13,682 nucleotides of DNA from Gemmatimonadaceae bacterium (GTDB lineage Bacteria; Latescibacterota; UBA2968; UBA8231), in contig PBSR01000269.1 of NCBI GenBank assembly GCA_002726335.1, positions 1-13,682 on the forward strand, given 5' to 3'. The notes below the pieces were generated by a model, which saw only the letters and a program-made list of their open reading frames with translations, did not search any database and was not told the origin of the DNA. Of the stretch, positions 1 through 7,499 are shown one piece after another; position 1 is the first letter of the stretch; every line of letters begins with the position of its first letter. Made by a program: the position numbers and the translations under genes.

Positions 1-2
1 AG

Positions 3-158
3 CGGCGCGACATGTTCCTCGACCAGGCGAGGCACGTGGTGAAATGCTTCGAGCGCGGGGAGCAGCCCCTGGTCTCAGCAGAAGACGGCATCGCCGCACT
101 CGAACTCGGCCTCGCGGTCCTCAAATCAGGCAAGACACGGCGCACGATCAACCTGTAA
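3..158 (+). CDS. Gfo/Idh/MocA-family oxidoreductase, C-terminal fragment
   Basis: The reading frame is open from the left edge of the window to a TAA at 156-158 and gives about 51 residues. The pattern, a histidine followed by a Cys-Phe-Glu-Arg-Gly turn, then 'SAEDGIAALELGLAVLKS' and a short basic strand ending in Ile-Asn-Leu, is the usual C-terminus of Gfo/Idh/MocA dehydrogenases. In that family this segment closes the substrate-binding beta-sheet domain. These enzymes are NAD(P)-dependent and act mostly on sugars and cyclitols. The Rossmann domain lies outside the window, so the substrate cannot be guessed. The next gene starts 18 bases downstream on the same strand, so the two may be co-transcribed. 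The family call rests on a short tail only. Confidence 0.65.
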   Translation, partial: RRDMFLDQARHVVKCFERGEQPLVSAEDGIAALELGLAVLKSGKTRRTINL

Positions 159-176
159 CAAGAGTGGAGTTGACAG

Positions 177-677
177 ATGGAAGCAGACCAGAAGAAGACC
201 GCCTTGCGGATGATTCCCTACGGCCTCTACGTACTGGCGGCCGAAACCGAGAACGGTGTGACGGCAGCCACGGTCAACTGGGTGACGCAGACCTCCTTCG
301 ACCCGCCGCTGATCGCCGTCGGCATCAAGGCGGATTCGCCGGGGTACACCATTCTGAAGGAGTCGGGGACGTTCGCCCTGAGCGTGCTCGGCAAGGGACA
401 GCAGGATGCGGCCTTTGCCTTCTTCAAGCCGGTCGAGCGTGATGGCGACAACATCGGTGGTCAGCCCTTCCGGACGGGAAGCACCGGTGTGCCGATTCTG
501 GCGGCGGCACGGGCCCACGTGGAGTGCAGGATCGTCGAGGTCGTCGAGACCGGCGACCACCATATCTTCGTCGGTGAAGTCGTGGATGCCGGCGTCAACG
601 GTGATGTCGAGGGCCGGCCGGACGACGCCTCGCTGCACATGAGAGACCTCGGTGACAAGGTTTTCTACGGAGGATGA
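177..677 (+). CDS. Flavin reductase-like FMN-binding protein
   Basis: This 166-residue protein has the length and pattern of the flavin reductase-like domain (FMN-binding split barrel). An N-terminal helix leads into 'IPYGLYVLAAE', then 'TAATVNWVTQTSFDPPLIAVGIK' strands, a central 'FALSVLGKGQQDAAFAFF' segment and the typical C-terminal 'LHMRDLGDKVFYGG'. Members bind FMN non-covalently and either reduce free flavin with NAD(P)H for a partner enzyme or serve as small flavoproteins of unknown role. The ATG at 177 has a GGAG about 8 bases upstream and sits 18 bases after the preceding stop. It lies about 1.7 kb before a flavin-rich enzyme operon (FAD/FMN in MgdA, FMN in MgsC), but no direct link is shown. 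The exact substrate is unknown. Confidence 0.8.
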   Translation: MEADQKKTALRMIPYGLYVLAAETENGVTAATVNWVTQTSFDPPLIAVGIKADSPGYTILKESGTFALSVLGKGQQDAAFAFFKPVERDGDNIGGQPFRTGSTGVPILAAARAHVECRIVEVVETGDHHIFVGEVVDAGVNGDVEGRPDDASLHMRDLGDKVFYGG

Positions 678-689
678 GACGGTAGCCTC

Positions 690-1505
690 ATGCCGGTAGA
701 GTTGATCAGCTGGTTGAGCGCCGTGCTGGTCGTGGCGAGTGTTGTCATCAAGATCGTCACCGCGAACCTCATCACCCGCCGCAAGACAGAGGTGTCGCAG
801 CTGCAGTCGGAGTTGCGCAAGCAGGTCGGAGTCTGCGAGTCCCTCGTCGAACATCGGGCCTCACTGGACGACAACCTCGAGTTCTTCGAACGGCGTATGA
901 TCGAGGACCGTGAGGTGAAGGTGGAGCTCGAGATCGACCTGGACGCGTACGTGGCCGATTACCGCAAGCACCTGGAAGACCTGGGTTATGACCCGGACGA
1001 GGATCCGGATCCCGAAGCTATCTATGAGGAGGCGGCGACCGCAGGCTCTGAACCAAGCCAGGAGTTTCAGCAGGCCGACGCTCTGCCACAGCACGCCACC
1101 ATCGCCGTCCTGCCGCCTGCCGTGGGAGACGCGGACAAGCTCTTCCTGCCCGACGCGGTGATCACCGAACTGCTGTCCGGTGGTGGCAAGGTCATCGATC
1201 GCTCGACCATCAACCAGCGACTCATCGACAACGGGATGGACCTGCGGCAGGTTCTCGACAACGAGGAGTACTTCCGGCTGCATGCGGCCGCCGCGGTCGA
1301 TGCCGTGGTCATCATCAACAGCCGACTCACGGGCAGCGGCATCGGCACGGCCACCTGTCGTGTCATCCATTTCCCCTCGGGCGAAATTCTGCTCAGCACA
1401 TCCTATGAACAGCCCGGCAAGGACGAGCGATCGGACGACTTCGAGAACCTGACACAGACGGCGCGCCAGCTGGCCACGGCGATACGCGGAGTGATCGATG
1501 ACTGA
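690..1505 (+). CDS. Membrane-anchored coiled-coil protein with FlgO/CsgG-like C-terminal domain
   Basis: This 271-residue protein has three visible parts. Residues about 5-25 form one hydrophobic membrane helix (Leu-Ile-Ser-Trp-Leu through Ile-Val-Thr). Residues about 30-95 are rich in Glu, Gln, Leu and Arg and look like a coiled coil, followed by an acidic linker at about 97-125 (Asp-Pro-Asp-Glu-Asp-Pro). Residues about 130-271 resemble the FlgO/CsgG/TolB-N-like fold: an 'IAVLPP' strand, 'VIDRSTINQRL' at 168-178, 'AAAVDAVVIINSRL' and 'FPSGEILLSTSY'. In that superfamily the domain occurs in outer-membrane or periplasmic assembly proteins. Here there is a membrane anchor but no lipobox. The stop overlaps the next start by 8 bases, so translation with the hydrolase is probably coupled. 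Its role is unknown, and the domain assignment is by pattern only. Confidence 0.55.
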   Translation: MPVELISWLSAVLVVASVVIKIVTANLITRRKTEVSQLQSELRKQVGVCESLVEHRASLDDNLEFFERRMIEDREVKVELEIDLDAYVADYRKHLEDLGYDPDEDPDPEAIYEEAATAGSEPSQEFQQADALPQHATIAVLPPAVGDADKLFLPDAVITELLSGGGKVIDRSTINQRLIDNGMDLRQVLDNEEYFRLHAAAAVDAVVIINSRLTGSGIGTATCRVIHFPSGEILLSTSYEQPGKDERSDDFENLTQTARQLATAIRGVIDD

Positions 1506-2376
1506 GACGCATGTCTACAAAGAGACGTCAGGCTGCAGGATCCACCTCGATGTGCATCGCTGCGAGTCGACCGGCACGCCCGGGCCCGCTATCCTGTGGA
1601 TCCACGGCGGCGCGCTGATCGGGGGAGACCGCGAAGGCTGCGGCCATGGCAGTCGGTACGTGAGCCGGGGCTACACGGTGTTTTCGACCGACTACCGCCT
1701 GGCTCCGGAGACGAAACTTCCGAATATCATCGACGATGTCAGGGATGCCCTGGCCTGGATCCGCGAGTGCGGTCCTGACGTCGCCGGCATCGATGCCGAC
1801 AGAATCGGCGTGGTGGGCCACTCGGCCGGCGGGTACCTGACGCTGATGACGGGGACCTTCGCCGAGCCGCCAAAGGCGCTGGTCTCATACTATGGCTATG
1901 GGGATATCGTCGGTCCCTGGTACTCGGAGCCCGATCCGTTCTATTGCTCCCAGCCGATGGTCACCGAGCAGGAGGCAAGACAGCACCACAGCGGTCCACC
2001 TGTCACCCGGCCAGACGAGCGCCCCGGCGGTGGCAACTTCTATCTATACTGCCGTCAGCAGGGCATCTGGCCGAATGAGGTTGCCGGCCGCGACCCCAGG
2101 GCGGATCCGGGCTTCTTCGTCCCGTACTGTCCGGACCAGAACGTGACGGCGGCCTATCCGCCGACGGTGCTGCTGCACGGGACGGCGGATACCGATGTCC
2201 CGTATCATCTGTCGGCTGGCATGGCAGAGGCCCTGGAAGAGGCCGGCGTGGAACATCACCTGAGCACGATTCAGGAAGGTGGCCACGGGTTTGACGGATA
2301 CGGGGGTCCCGCGGACAAGGACGAGATCACCAACGCCATCGAAGGCACGCTAGATTTCCTCGACGCCCACGTCTAG
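1498..2376 (+). CDS. Alpha/beta hydrolase (HSL/carboxylesterase-like)
   Basis: This 292-residue protein has all the marks of an alpha/beta hydrolase of the hormone-sensitive-lipase type. The oxyanion-hole motif His-Gly-Gly is at 36-38, 'DYRLAPE' at 65-71, and the nucleophile elbow Gly-His-Ser-Ala-Gly-Gly at 107-112 (Ser109). The likely acid is Asp231 in 'HGTADTDVP', and the catalytic His263 sits in 'EGGHGFDG'. Between the nucleophile and the acid lies a long cap-like insertion (about 135-215) rich in Tyr, Pro and Gln. There is no signal peptide, so it is probably cytosolic. It would cleave an ester, amide or similar bond; the substrate is unknown. It begins inside the preceding gene (8-base overlap) and ends in TAG, 44 bases before mgdA. 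Confidence 0.85.
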   Translation: MTETHVYKETSGCRIHLDVHRCESTGTPGPAILWIHGGALIGGDREGCGHGSRYVSRGYTVFSTDYRLAPETKLPNIIDDVRDALAWIRECGPDVAGIDADRIGVVGHSAGGYLTLMTGTFAEPPKALVSYYGYGDIVGPWYSEPDPFYCSQPMVTEQEARQHHSGPPVTRPDERPGGGNFYLYCRQQGIWPNEVAGRDPRADPGFFVPYCPDQNVTAAYPPTVLLHGTADTDVPYHLSAGMAEALEEAGVEHHLSTIQEGGHGFDGYGGPADKDEITNAIEGTLDFLDAHV

Positions 2377-2420
2377 GGCCTCTGGCGGCGGCTGGCTGGG
2401 GGTCTCATCTTTCCCGCCCC

Positions 2421-3653
2421 ATGTCACTGAAACTGCTGCGCCAGGGCTTTGGCGCCCGCCCGCCACGGATGTGGCACGACCATCCGCTGAAGGAGTACTA
2501 CGACGTCATCATCATTGGTGGCGGCGCCCATGGGCTGGCCTGCGCCTACTACCTGGCGAAGGACCACGGGATCACCGACGTCGCGGTGCTCGACAAGAGC
2601 TACATCGGTGCCGGAGGCTCCGGCCGCAACACCGCCCTCATCCGGGCCAACTATCTCACTCCTGAAGGCGTCCGATTCTACGACGCCTCGGTCAAGCTCT
2701 ACGAGGGCCTGGCGCAGGATCTCGATTTCAACGTCATGTTCAGCCAGCGTGGACATCTGACGCTGGCCCACAACGACGGCTCCGTGCGGACTATGCGGCG
2801 GCGCGCCGAGGTCAACCGGCTGCAGGGAGTCGACTCGCGTCTCGTCTTCCCCGATGAGCTGGCCCGCATCTGTCCGCAGCTCGATCTCAGCGACAGGCCG
2901 AGATATCCGATCCAGGCGGCTCTGTACCATCCTCCGGGAGGTACCATCCGCCACGACGCCGTCGTCTGGGGATATGCCAGGGGGGCCGATCGGTGGGGCG
3001 TTCACATTCACCAGTACACCGAGGTCACGGGAATCGATGTGGCCAACGGGGCCGTCACGGGGGTTCGTACCACCGGGGGCGACGTCTCCGCAGACCTGGT
3101 GTTGTGTGCCACCGCCGGCTGGGCCTCGAACGTGGCCGCCATGGTGGATCTTGAGCTGCCCCTCGACACATTTCCCTTGCAGGCCTGCGTCACCGAGCCG
3201 CTGAAGCGATTCCTCGATGTGGTGGTAGTCTCCGGTAGTCTGCACGTGTACGTCAGCCAGTCCGATCGCGGTGAGCTCGTCATGGGCGCCAGCGTCGATC
3301 CCTTCGCGTCGTACTCCATGGCGGGCAGCCTCGACTTTCTCGAGGGACTCTCCGGCCACGTGCTCGAGCTGCTGCCGTTCCTGTCGAAGGCGCGCATCAT
3401 GCGTCAGTGGGCGGGGCTGTGCGAGATGCCACCCGACTTCAGTCCGCTGATGGGGAGCACCCCCGTGGGCAACTTCCTGCTCGACGTCGGCTGGGGGACC
3501 TACGGCTTCAAGGCGTCGCCCATCTGCGGCAAGATGATGGCAGAGCTGATCGCCACGCGCCAGACGCCGGATCTGCTGCGCCCCTTCCGGCTGTCGCGGT
3601 TTGCTGAGTACGATCCGGTGGGCGAGAAGGGCGCCGCTTCGGTGGGTCAGTGA
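2421..3653 (+). CDS. mgdA: N-methylglutamate dehydrogenase subunit A (SoxB-like, FAD/FMN)
   Basis: This 410-residue protein matches the beta subunit of heterotetrameric sarcosine oxidase. About 28 leading residues precede the FAD-binding Rossmann motif 'VIIIGGGAHGLACAYYLA', then 'GSGRNTALIRANYL', 'NVMFSQRGHLTLAH' and a C-terminal 'GWGTYGFKASPICGKMMAELIA'. His178 in 'GGTIRHDAVVWG' lies where this family carries covalently bound FMN. The subunit oxidises the secondary amine. N-methylglutamate, rather than sarcosine, is inferred from the mgs and gmaS genes that follow. The ATG at 2421 gives the family's usual leader length, but no clear Shine-Dalgarno sequence precedes it; an in-frame ATG at 2469 is possible and less likely. 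The stop overlaps mgdB by one base (TGATG). It opens a run of eight closely packed genes. Confidence 0.88.
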   Translation: MSLKLLRQGFGARPPRMWHDHPLKEYYDVIIIGGGAHGLACAYYLAKDHGITDVAVLDKSYIGAGGSGRNTALIRANYLTPEGVRFYDASVKLYEGLAQDLDFNVMFSQRGHLTLAHNDGSVRTMRRRAEVNRLQGVDSRLVFPDELARICPQLDLSDRPRYPIQAALYHPPGGTIRHDAVVWGYARGADRWGVHIHQYTEVTGIDVANGAVTGVRTTGGDVSADLVLCATAGWASNVAAMVDLELPLDTFPLQACVTEPLKRFLDVVVVSGSLHVYVSQSDRGELVMGASVDPFASYSMAGSLDFLEGLSGHVLELLPFLSKARIMRQWAGLCEMPPDFSPLMGSTPVGNFLLDVGWGTYGFKASPICGKMMAELIATRQTPDLLRPFRLSRFAEYDPVGEKGAASVGQ

Positions 3654-3943
3654 TGCTACGTCTCGAGTGCCCCCACTGTGGCGTGCGCAACAGCGCCGAG
3701 TTCCGCTACGGTGGCGAATACCGCCCCCGGCCGGCGCCGTCGACGGAGGCGGCCGAGAGCGAGTGGATCGGCTACCTGTATCAGCGGCACAACGGGATGG
3801 GTGAGCAGATCGAATGGTGGTATCACCGGGCCGGCTGCGGCACCTGGTTTCTCGTGGAGCGCGACCGGCGCAGCAACGAGGTGGCGCGGACCTGGCTCTG
3901 GCAACCCGCCGATGCCGCCGCGCAGAAAGAGGCTACACCGTGA
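3653..3943 (+). CDS. mgdB: N-methylglutamate dehydrogenase subunit B (SoxD-like, zinc-binding)
   Basis: This 96-residue protein is a delta-type subunit of the sarcosine oxidase family. The signature 'CPHCGVRN' (Cys6, Cys9), an 'EFRYGGE' strand, 'GYLYQRHNGMGEQIEWWYHRAGC' and a closing 'RDRRSNEV' are all present. Cys6, Cys9, His58 and Cys62 correspond to the zinc ligands known in this subunit. It is structural and helps hold the complex together rather than catalysing. The ATG at 3653 overlaps the mgdA stop as TGATG; a GTG at 3650 directly before it is also in frame but adds only one residue. Its own TGA is shared with the GTG start of mgdC (GTGA), so translation is very likely coupled. Confidence 0.88.
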   Translation: MLRLECPHCGVRNSAEFRYGGEYRPRPAPSTEAAESEWIGYLYQRHNGMGEQIEWWYHRAGCGTWFLVERDRRSNEVARTWLWQPADAAAQKEATP

Positions 3944-6804
3944 CCGGCAGTCGTATCAGAGCGGACGCCGGACAGGCCATCGACCGCGCTCACACCCTGC
4001 GATTCCGGTTCGACGGGAAGAGTCATGAAGGTTTCGCCGGAGACACCATCGCGTCGGCGCTGACGGCGGCTGGCGTGCGTGTCATCAGCCGTTCTTTCAA
4101 GTATCATCGCCCCCGTGGCCTGCTCTGCTGTGCCGGGAACTGTCCCAACTGCCTGGTGCAGATCGGCGATGAGCCGAGCGTGAGATCCTGCACGCGACCG
4201 CTCGAAGAGGGCATGGACGTGCGCCCACAGAACGCGTGGCCCTCCCTCGATCACGATCTGATGGCCCTCACCGAGAGCTTCTCACGATTCCTGCCGGTGG
4301 GCTTCTACTACAAGACGTTCCACCGTCCGCGCCTGCTGTGGCCCGCCTTCGAGCACGTGCTGCGCCATGCCGCGGGCCTGGGGACGATCGACGAAGACAC
4401 ACCCGAGGGTGACCACGACAAGCAGTACCTGCACGCCGATGTCGTCGTCGTCGGTGCCGGCCCCGCCGGGCTGAGCGCCGCCGCGGCAGCCGCTGACGCC
4501 GGCGCCCGGGTCCTGCTGATCGACGAGAATCCGGAGGCCGGCGGGCATCTGCGTTATCACCGCCCGGATGACGCTGCCAGCCGGCGCATCGACGACTGCC
4601 GGGGGCGGCTGGAGCAGGCAGGGGGCACACTCCTCACCGACACTGCAGTGGTCGGCTGGTATCAGGATCACTGGCTTTCCGCCGTGCGCGGCGAGCGGCT
4701 GTTCAAGATCCGCGCCGGTGCGGCGGTCGTGGCCAGCGGCGCCTTCGAGGCGCCGGCCGTGTTCGCCGGCAATGATCGTCCCGGGGTGCTGCTCGGTACG
4801 GCAGTGCAGCGCCTGCTGCACCTGTACGGGGTGGTCCCGGGGCAGCGTGCCGTCGTCGTCACAGCCAACGACCAGGGCTGGGCCGTCGCCGCCGACCTGC
4901 TGGCCGCCGGCGTGGAGGTTGCCGCCGTCACCGATGAACGCGACGCGCCAGCGTCGAACGAAGATGTGGAGGCAGTACGCAACGCCGGCGTGACGGTGCT
5001 GACCGGGTATACGATCGGCGCCGCCCGTGGCAAGTGCGGTGTGGACGAGGTGACCCTGACCCCAATCAGCGGTGCGGATGGCGGGCGCCGGATCCGCTGC
5101 GACTTCGTTGCTGTCAGCACCACGTGGATCCCGTCCGCGGAACTGGCAACCATGGCCGGCGCCCACAGTCGCTACGACGAAGCACTGGCCGAGATGAGTC
5201 TCGACGGATTGCCCGAGGGGCTGTCTCTGGCGGGACGTGTGGCTGGTCCATGTACGGCAGAGGAGGAATGGCTTCAGGGGGAGAGGGCCGGCGCGGCTGC
5301 CGCCGCCGGGACGTCTGAGATGCCGTCAGGCGGGAGCATGGCACCAGCCGCGGTTCGTACGTCTTCCCTTGTTGCGGCTCCTGAGAGCGGCAGGGACAAA
5401 CGCTTCGTGTGCCTCTGCGAAGACGTGACCGATATCGACATCGAGACCGCCGTCGCCGAAGGCTATGACCGCATCGAGTTGCTCAAACGTTACAGCACGA
5501 TCGGCATGGGGCCCTGCCAGGGCCGGATGTGCGGGTTCAACGGAATCCGCCTCTGCGCCCGGGCCACCGGGCACAGCGTGCAGGAGACGGGACGCACAAC
5601 GTCGCGCCCTCCGGTGAAGCCGGTTTCCTTAGGGGCGCTGGCGGGGCAGAAGATGGAACCGGTGCAGCTGTCCTGCGTGCACGACTGGCACGTGGAGCAT
5701 GGCGCCCGGATGATGGTGGCCGGTGTCTGGCTGCGGCCCGAACACTACGGAGATGCCGCCGCCGAGGTCCGCGCTGTGCGTGAGGCGGCCGGCCTGATCG
5801 ACGTCAGTCCTCTCGGCAAGCTGAAGCTCACCGGGCCCGCCGCTGCCGTTCTGCTCGAGCGTCTCTACGTGAATCAGTGGCAGAACCTGCGTCGCGGGCG
5901 CGTGCGCTACGGGATCATGTGCAATGACGAGGGTGTCGTCCTCGACGACGGTGTCTGCGCCCGAATTGCCGACCAGGAGTGGTACGTGTCGACGACCTCC
6001 AGCGGCGCCAGCGCCGCCCTGGAGTGGATGGAGTGGTGGCGACAATCGGGATGGGGGGATGGTGTTCATATCACCGATCTGACGGACACGCATGCGGCCT
6101 TCAATCTGGCTGGCCCGCAGGCGCGGGAGGTGCTCCAGCCGCTGACGACCCGCGATCTGAGCAACGCCGCAGTGCCCTACATGCGGGCCCGCCGGACCGA
6201 TGTGGCTGGCGTCTCGTGCCTGCTGCTCCGTCTCGGCTTCACCGGCGAGCTCGGCTACGAGATCCACTGCCCGGCGGGGGCCGGCGCCTATCTGTGGGAG
6301 AGGCTGATCGAGGCCGGCGCCGACCACGGACTGAAACCCTTCGGCGTGGAGGCACAGCGCATCCTGCGCCTGGAGAAGGCGCACTTCATCGTCGGTCAGG
6401 ACACCGACGCCCTGACCGATCCGATTTCAGCTGATGCCGCCTGGGCGGTGCGGTTCGACAAGGAGGCCGATTTCCTCGGGCGCCGGGCGCTGACCCGGGT
6501 CTCAGAGGAGGGCCCGAAGCAGCGTCTCGTGGGGTTTCGCACCGGGCGCCGCGTCGACGCGCTCGCAGAGGGGCAACAGGCCGTCGTGCAGGACGGGGGG
6601 ACGAGACCGGAGATCATCGGCTGGATCTCATCCTGCCGGTTTTCGCCGACCCTGCAGGAAACCCTCGGTCTGTGCTGGCTGCCCGCGGATCTGGCGGCGA
6701 AGGCGGAGGCGCCCTTCCACATATACGCAGAGGGCAAGATGGAGGAGGCCCGCGTCCATCACGGACCATTCTATGATCCGGAGGGTGCGCGGCTGCGCGG
6801 CTGA
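3940..6804 (+). CDS. mgdC: N-methylglutamate dehydrogenase subunit C (SoxA-like), with two Fe-S motifs
   Basis: This 954-residue protein has the domain order of a sarcosine oxidase alpha subunit. An N-terminal ferredoxin-like domain (about 15-110) contains Cys63-x4-Cys68-x2-Cys71-x12-Cys84. A Rossmann dinucleotide-binding domain follows, with Gly172-x-Gly174-x2-Gly177 in 'VVVVGAGPAGLS'. A BFD-like domain (about 487-550) has Cys491-x-Cys493-x32-Cys526-x4-Cys531. A GcvT/aminomethyltransferase-like folate domain runs from about 575 to the end ('DVSPLGKLKLTG', 'GFTGELGYEIHCP', 'LEKAHFIVGQDTD'). It should bind NAD and hand the methylene group to tetrahydrofolate. I chose the GTG at 3940 (GTGA overlap with mgdB); the open frame extends upstream to 3814, but that part lies inside mgdB and would not match the family. 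The cysteine sets differ from the classical oxidase as I recall it and would suit electron transfer in a dehydrogenase. Confidence 0.88.
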   Translation: MTGSRIRADAGQAIDRAHTLRFRFDGKSHEGFAGDTIASALTAAGVRVISRSFKYHRPRGLLCCAGNCPNCLVQIGDEPSVRSCTRPLEEGMDVRPQNAWPSLDHDLMALTESFSRFLPVGFYYKTFHRPRLLWPAFEHVLRHAAGLGTIDEDTPEGDHDKQYLHADVVVVGAGPAGLSAAAAAADAGARVLLIDENPEAGGHLRYHRPDDAASRRIDDCRGRLEQAGGTLLTDTAVVGWYQDHWLSAVRGERLFKIRAGAAVVASGAFEAPAVFAGNDRPGVLLGTAVQRLLHLYGVVPGQRAVVVTANDQGWAVAADLLAAGVEVAAVTDERDAPASNEDVEAVRNAGVTVLTGYTIGAARGKCGVDEVTLTPISGADGGRRIRCDFVAVSTTWIPSAELATMAGAHSRYDEALAEMSLDGLPEGLSLAGRVAGPCTAEEEWLQGERAGAAAAAGTSEMPSGGSMAPAAVRTSSLVAAPESGRDKRFVCLCEDVTDIDIETAVAEGYDRIELLKRYSTIGMGPCQGRMCGFNGIRLCARATGHSVQETGRTTSRPPVKPVSLGALAGQKMEPVQLSCVHDWHVEHGARMMVAGVWLRPEHYGDAAAEVRAVREAAGLIDVSPLGKLKLTGPAAAVLLERLYVNQWQNLRRGRVRYGIMCNDEGVVLDDGVCARIADQEWYVSTTSSGASAALEWMEWWRQSGWGDGVHITDLTDTHAAFNLAGPQAREVLQPLTTRDLSNAAVPYMRARRTDVAGVSCLLLRLGFTGELGYEIHCPAGAGAYLWERLIEAGADHGLKPFGVEAQRILRLEKAHFIVGQDTDALTDPISADAAWAVRFDKEADFLGRRALTRVSEEGPKQRLVGFRTGRRVDALAEGQQAVVQDGGTRPEIIGWISSCRFSPTLQETLGLCWLPADLAAKAEAPFHIYAEGKMEEARVHHGPFYDPEGARLRG

Positions 6805-7496
6805 TGGCGGCGATCTCTCTGACATCCCCCCTGGAACGCAGTTGGACGCAGCTCGGAGCCCGTCTGACCGAGGTCGGCGAGGGCTGGCGCATGCCCGCGT
6901 CTTTCGCCGGCGCCGAGTCAGAGCTGCGGGCGGCGCGCCAGGGGGTGGCTCTCGGCGACGGTACCCCGCGTGGCAGGATTCTCGTTCAGGGCGAGGCTGC
7001 CGCCGCCATCATCGGCGAGGCTGCAGGTGGGGTGCCGGAGAAGATCGGCGAGGTAACCGGGACTGCAGCGATGGAGATCGCACGGTTGCGTCCGGACCTG
7101 TTTCACGTGGGCACGTCAGCCGAGGGGCGCGCCGGGACGTTGACATCGCTGCGAGACGCCAAGACCGACGCACTATCTACGATCACCGATGTGACCCACG
7201 GCCGCTTCGAGATGCGCCTGGTGGGACCGGCGGCGCCGGTACTGTTGAGCAAGCTCTGTGGCCTGGATTTCGATTCCGCGGCATTCCCGTCGGGAGCAGC
7301 CCGACAGACGAGCGTGGCAAAGACCAGGCAACTGGTGATTCGCAGCGATCTCGCCGATCTGCCGGCGTACCGCCTGCTCGGCAGCCGGTCTCTGGGCGCT
7401 TACGTTTGGGATACGTTGATGGCGGCGGGGAGAGATCTGGGCGTCGAACCGATCGGCGTCGAGGCACTACAGGCTCTCGGCGAACGAGGATCGTAG
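6804..7496 (+). CDS. mgdD: N-methylglutamate dehydrogenase subunit D (SoxG-like)
   Basis: This 230-residue protein resembles the gamma subunit of heterotetrameric sarcosine oxidase, which is itself a small relative of the GcvT fold. The recognisable part is the C-terminal half: 'ITDVTHGRFEMRLVGPAAPVLLSKLCGLDFDSAAFPSG', then a Gln-Thr-Ser-Val-Ala strand and 'RSLGAYVWDTLMAAGRDLGVEPIGVEALQ'. The N-terminal 100 residues are poorly conserved in this family and carry no clear motif. The subunit is thought to be structural, helping form the folate-side cavity with the alpha subunit. Its ATG overlaps the mgdC stop by one base (TGATG), and only three bases separate its TAG stop from mgsA. It completes the four-subunit set in the usual B-D-A-G order. 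Confidence 0.82.
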   Translation: MAAISLTSPLERSWTQLGARLTEVGEGWRMPASFAGAESELRAARQGVALGDGTPRGRILVQGEAAAAIIGEAAGGVPEKIGEVTGTAAMEIARLRPDLFHVGTSAEGRAGTLTSLRDAKTDALSTITDVTHGRFEMRLVGPAAPVLLSKLCGLDFDSAAFPSGAARQTSVAKTRQLVIRSDLADLPAYRLLGSRSLGAYVWDTLMAAGRDLGVEPIGVEALQALGERGS

Positions 7497-7499
7497 CGA

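Noticed and set aside
2377..2420. Possible hairpin or promoter between the hydrolase and mgdA
   Set aside because: Only short, interrupted GC pairings (GGCGG with CCGCC) and no -35/-10 pair could be found; not enough to call a site.
3814..3939. N-terminal extension of MgdC from an ATG at 3814
   Set aside because: It lies wholly inside mgdB, shows no homology, and the GTG at 3940 gives the normal family N-terminus and a coupled GTGA overlap.
2421..7496. Calling the four-gene set sarcosine oxidase soxBDAG
   Set aside because: Sequence alone would allow it, but the directly adjoining mgsABC and gmaS make N-methylglutamate the better substrate; sarcosine activity is not excluded.
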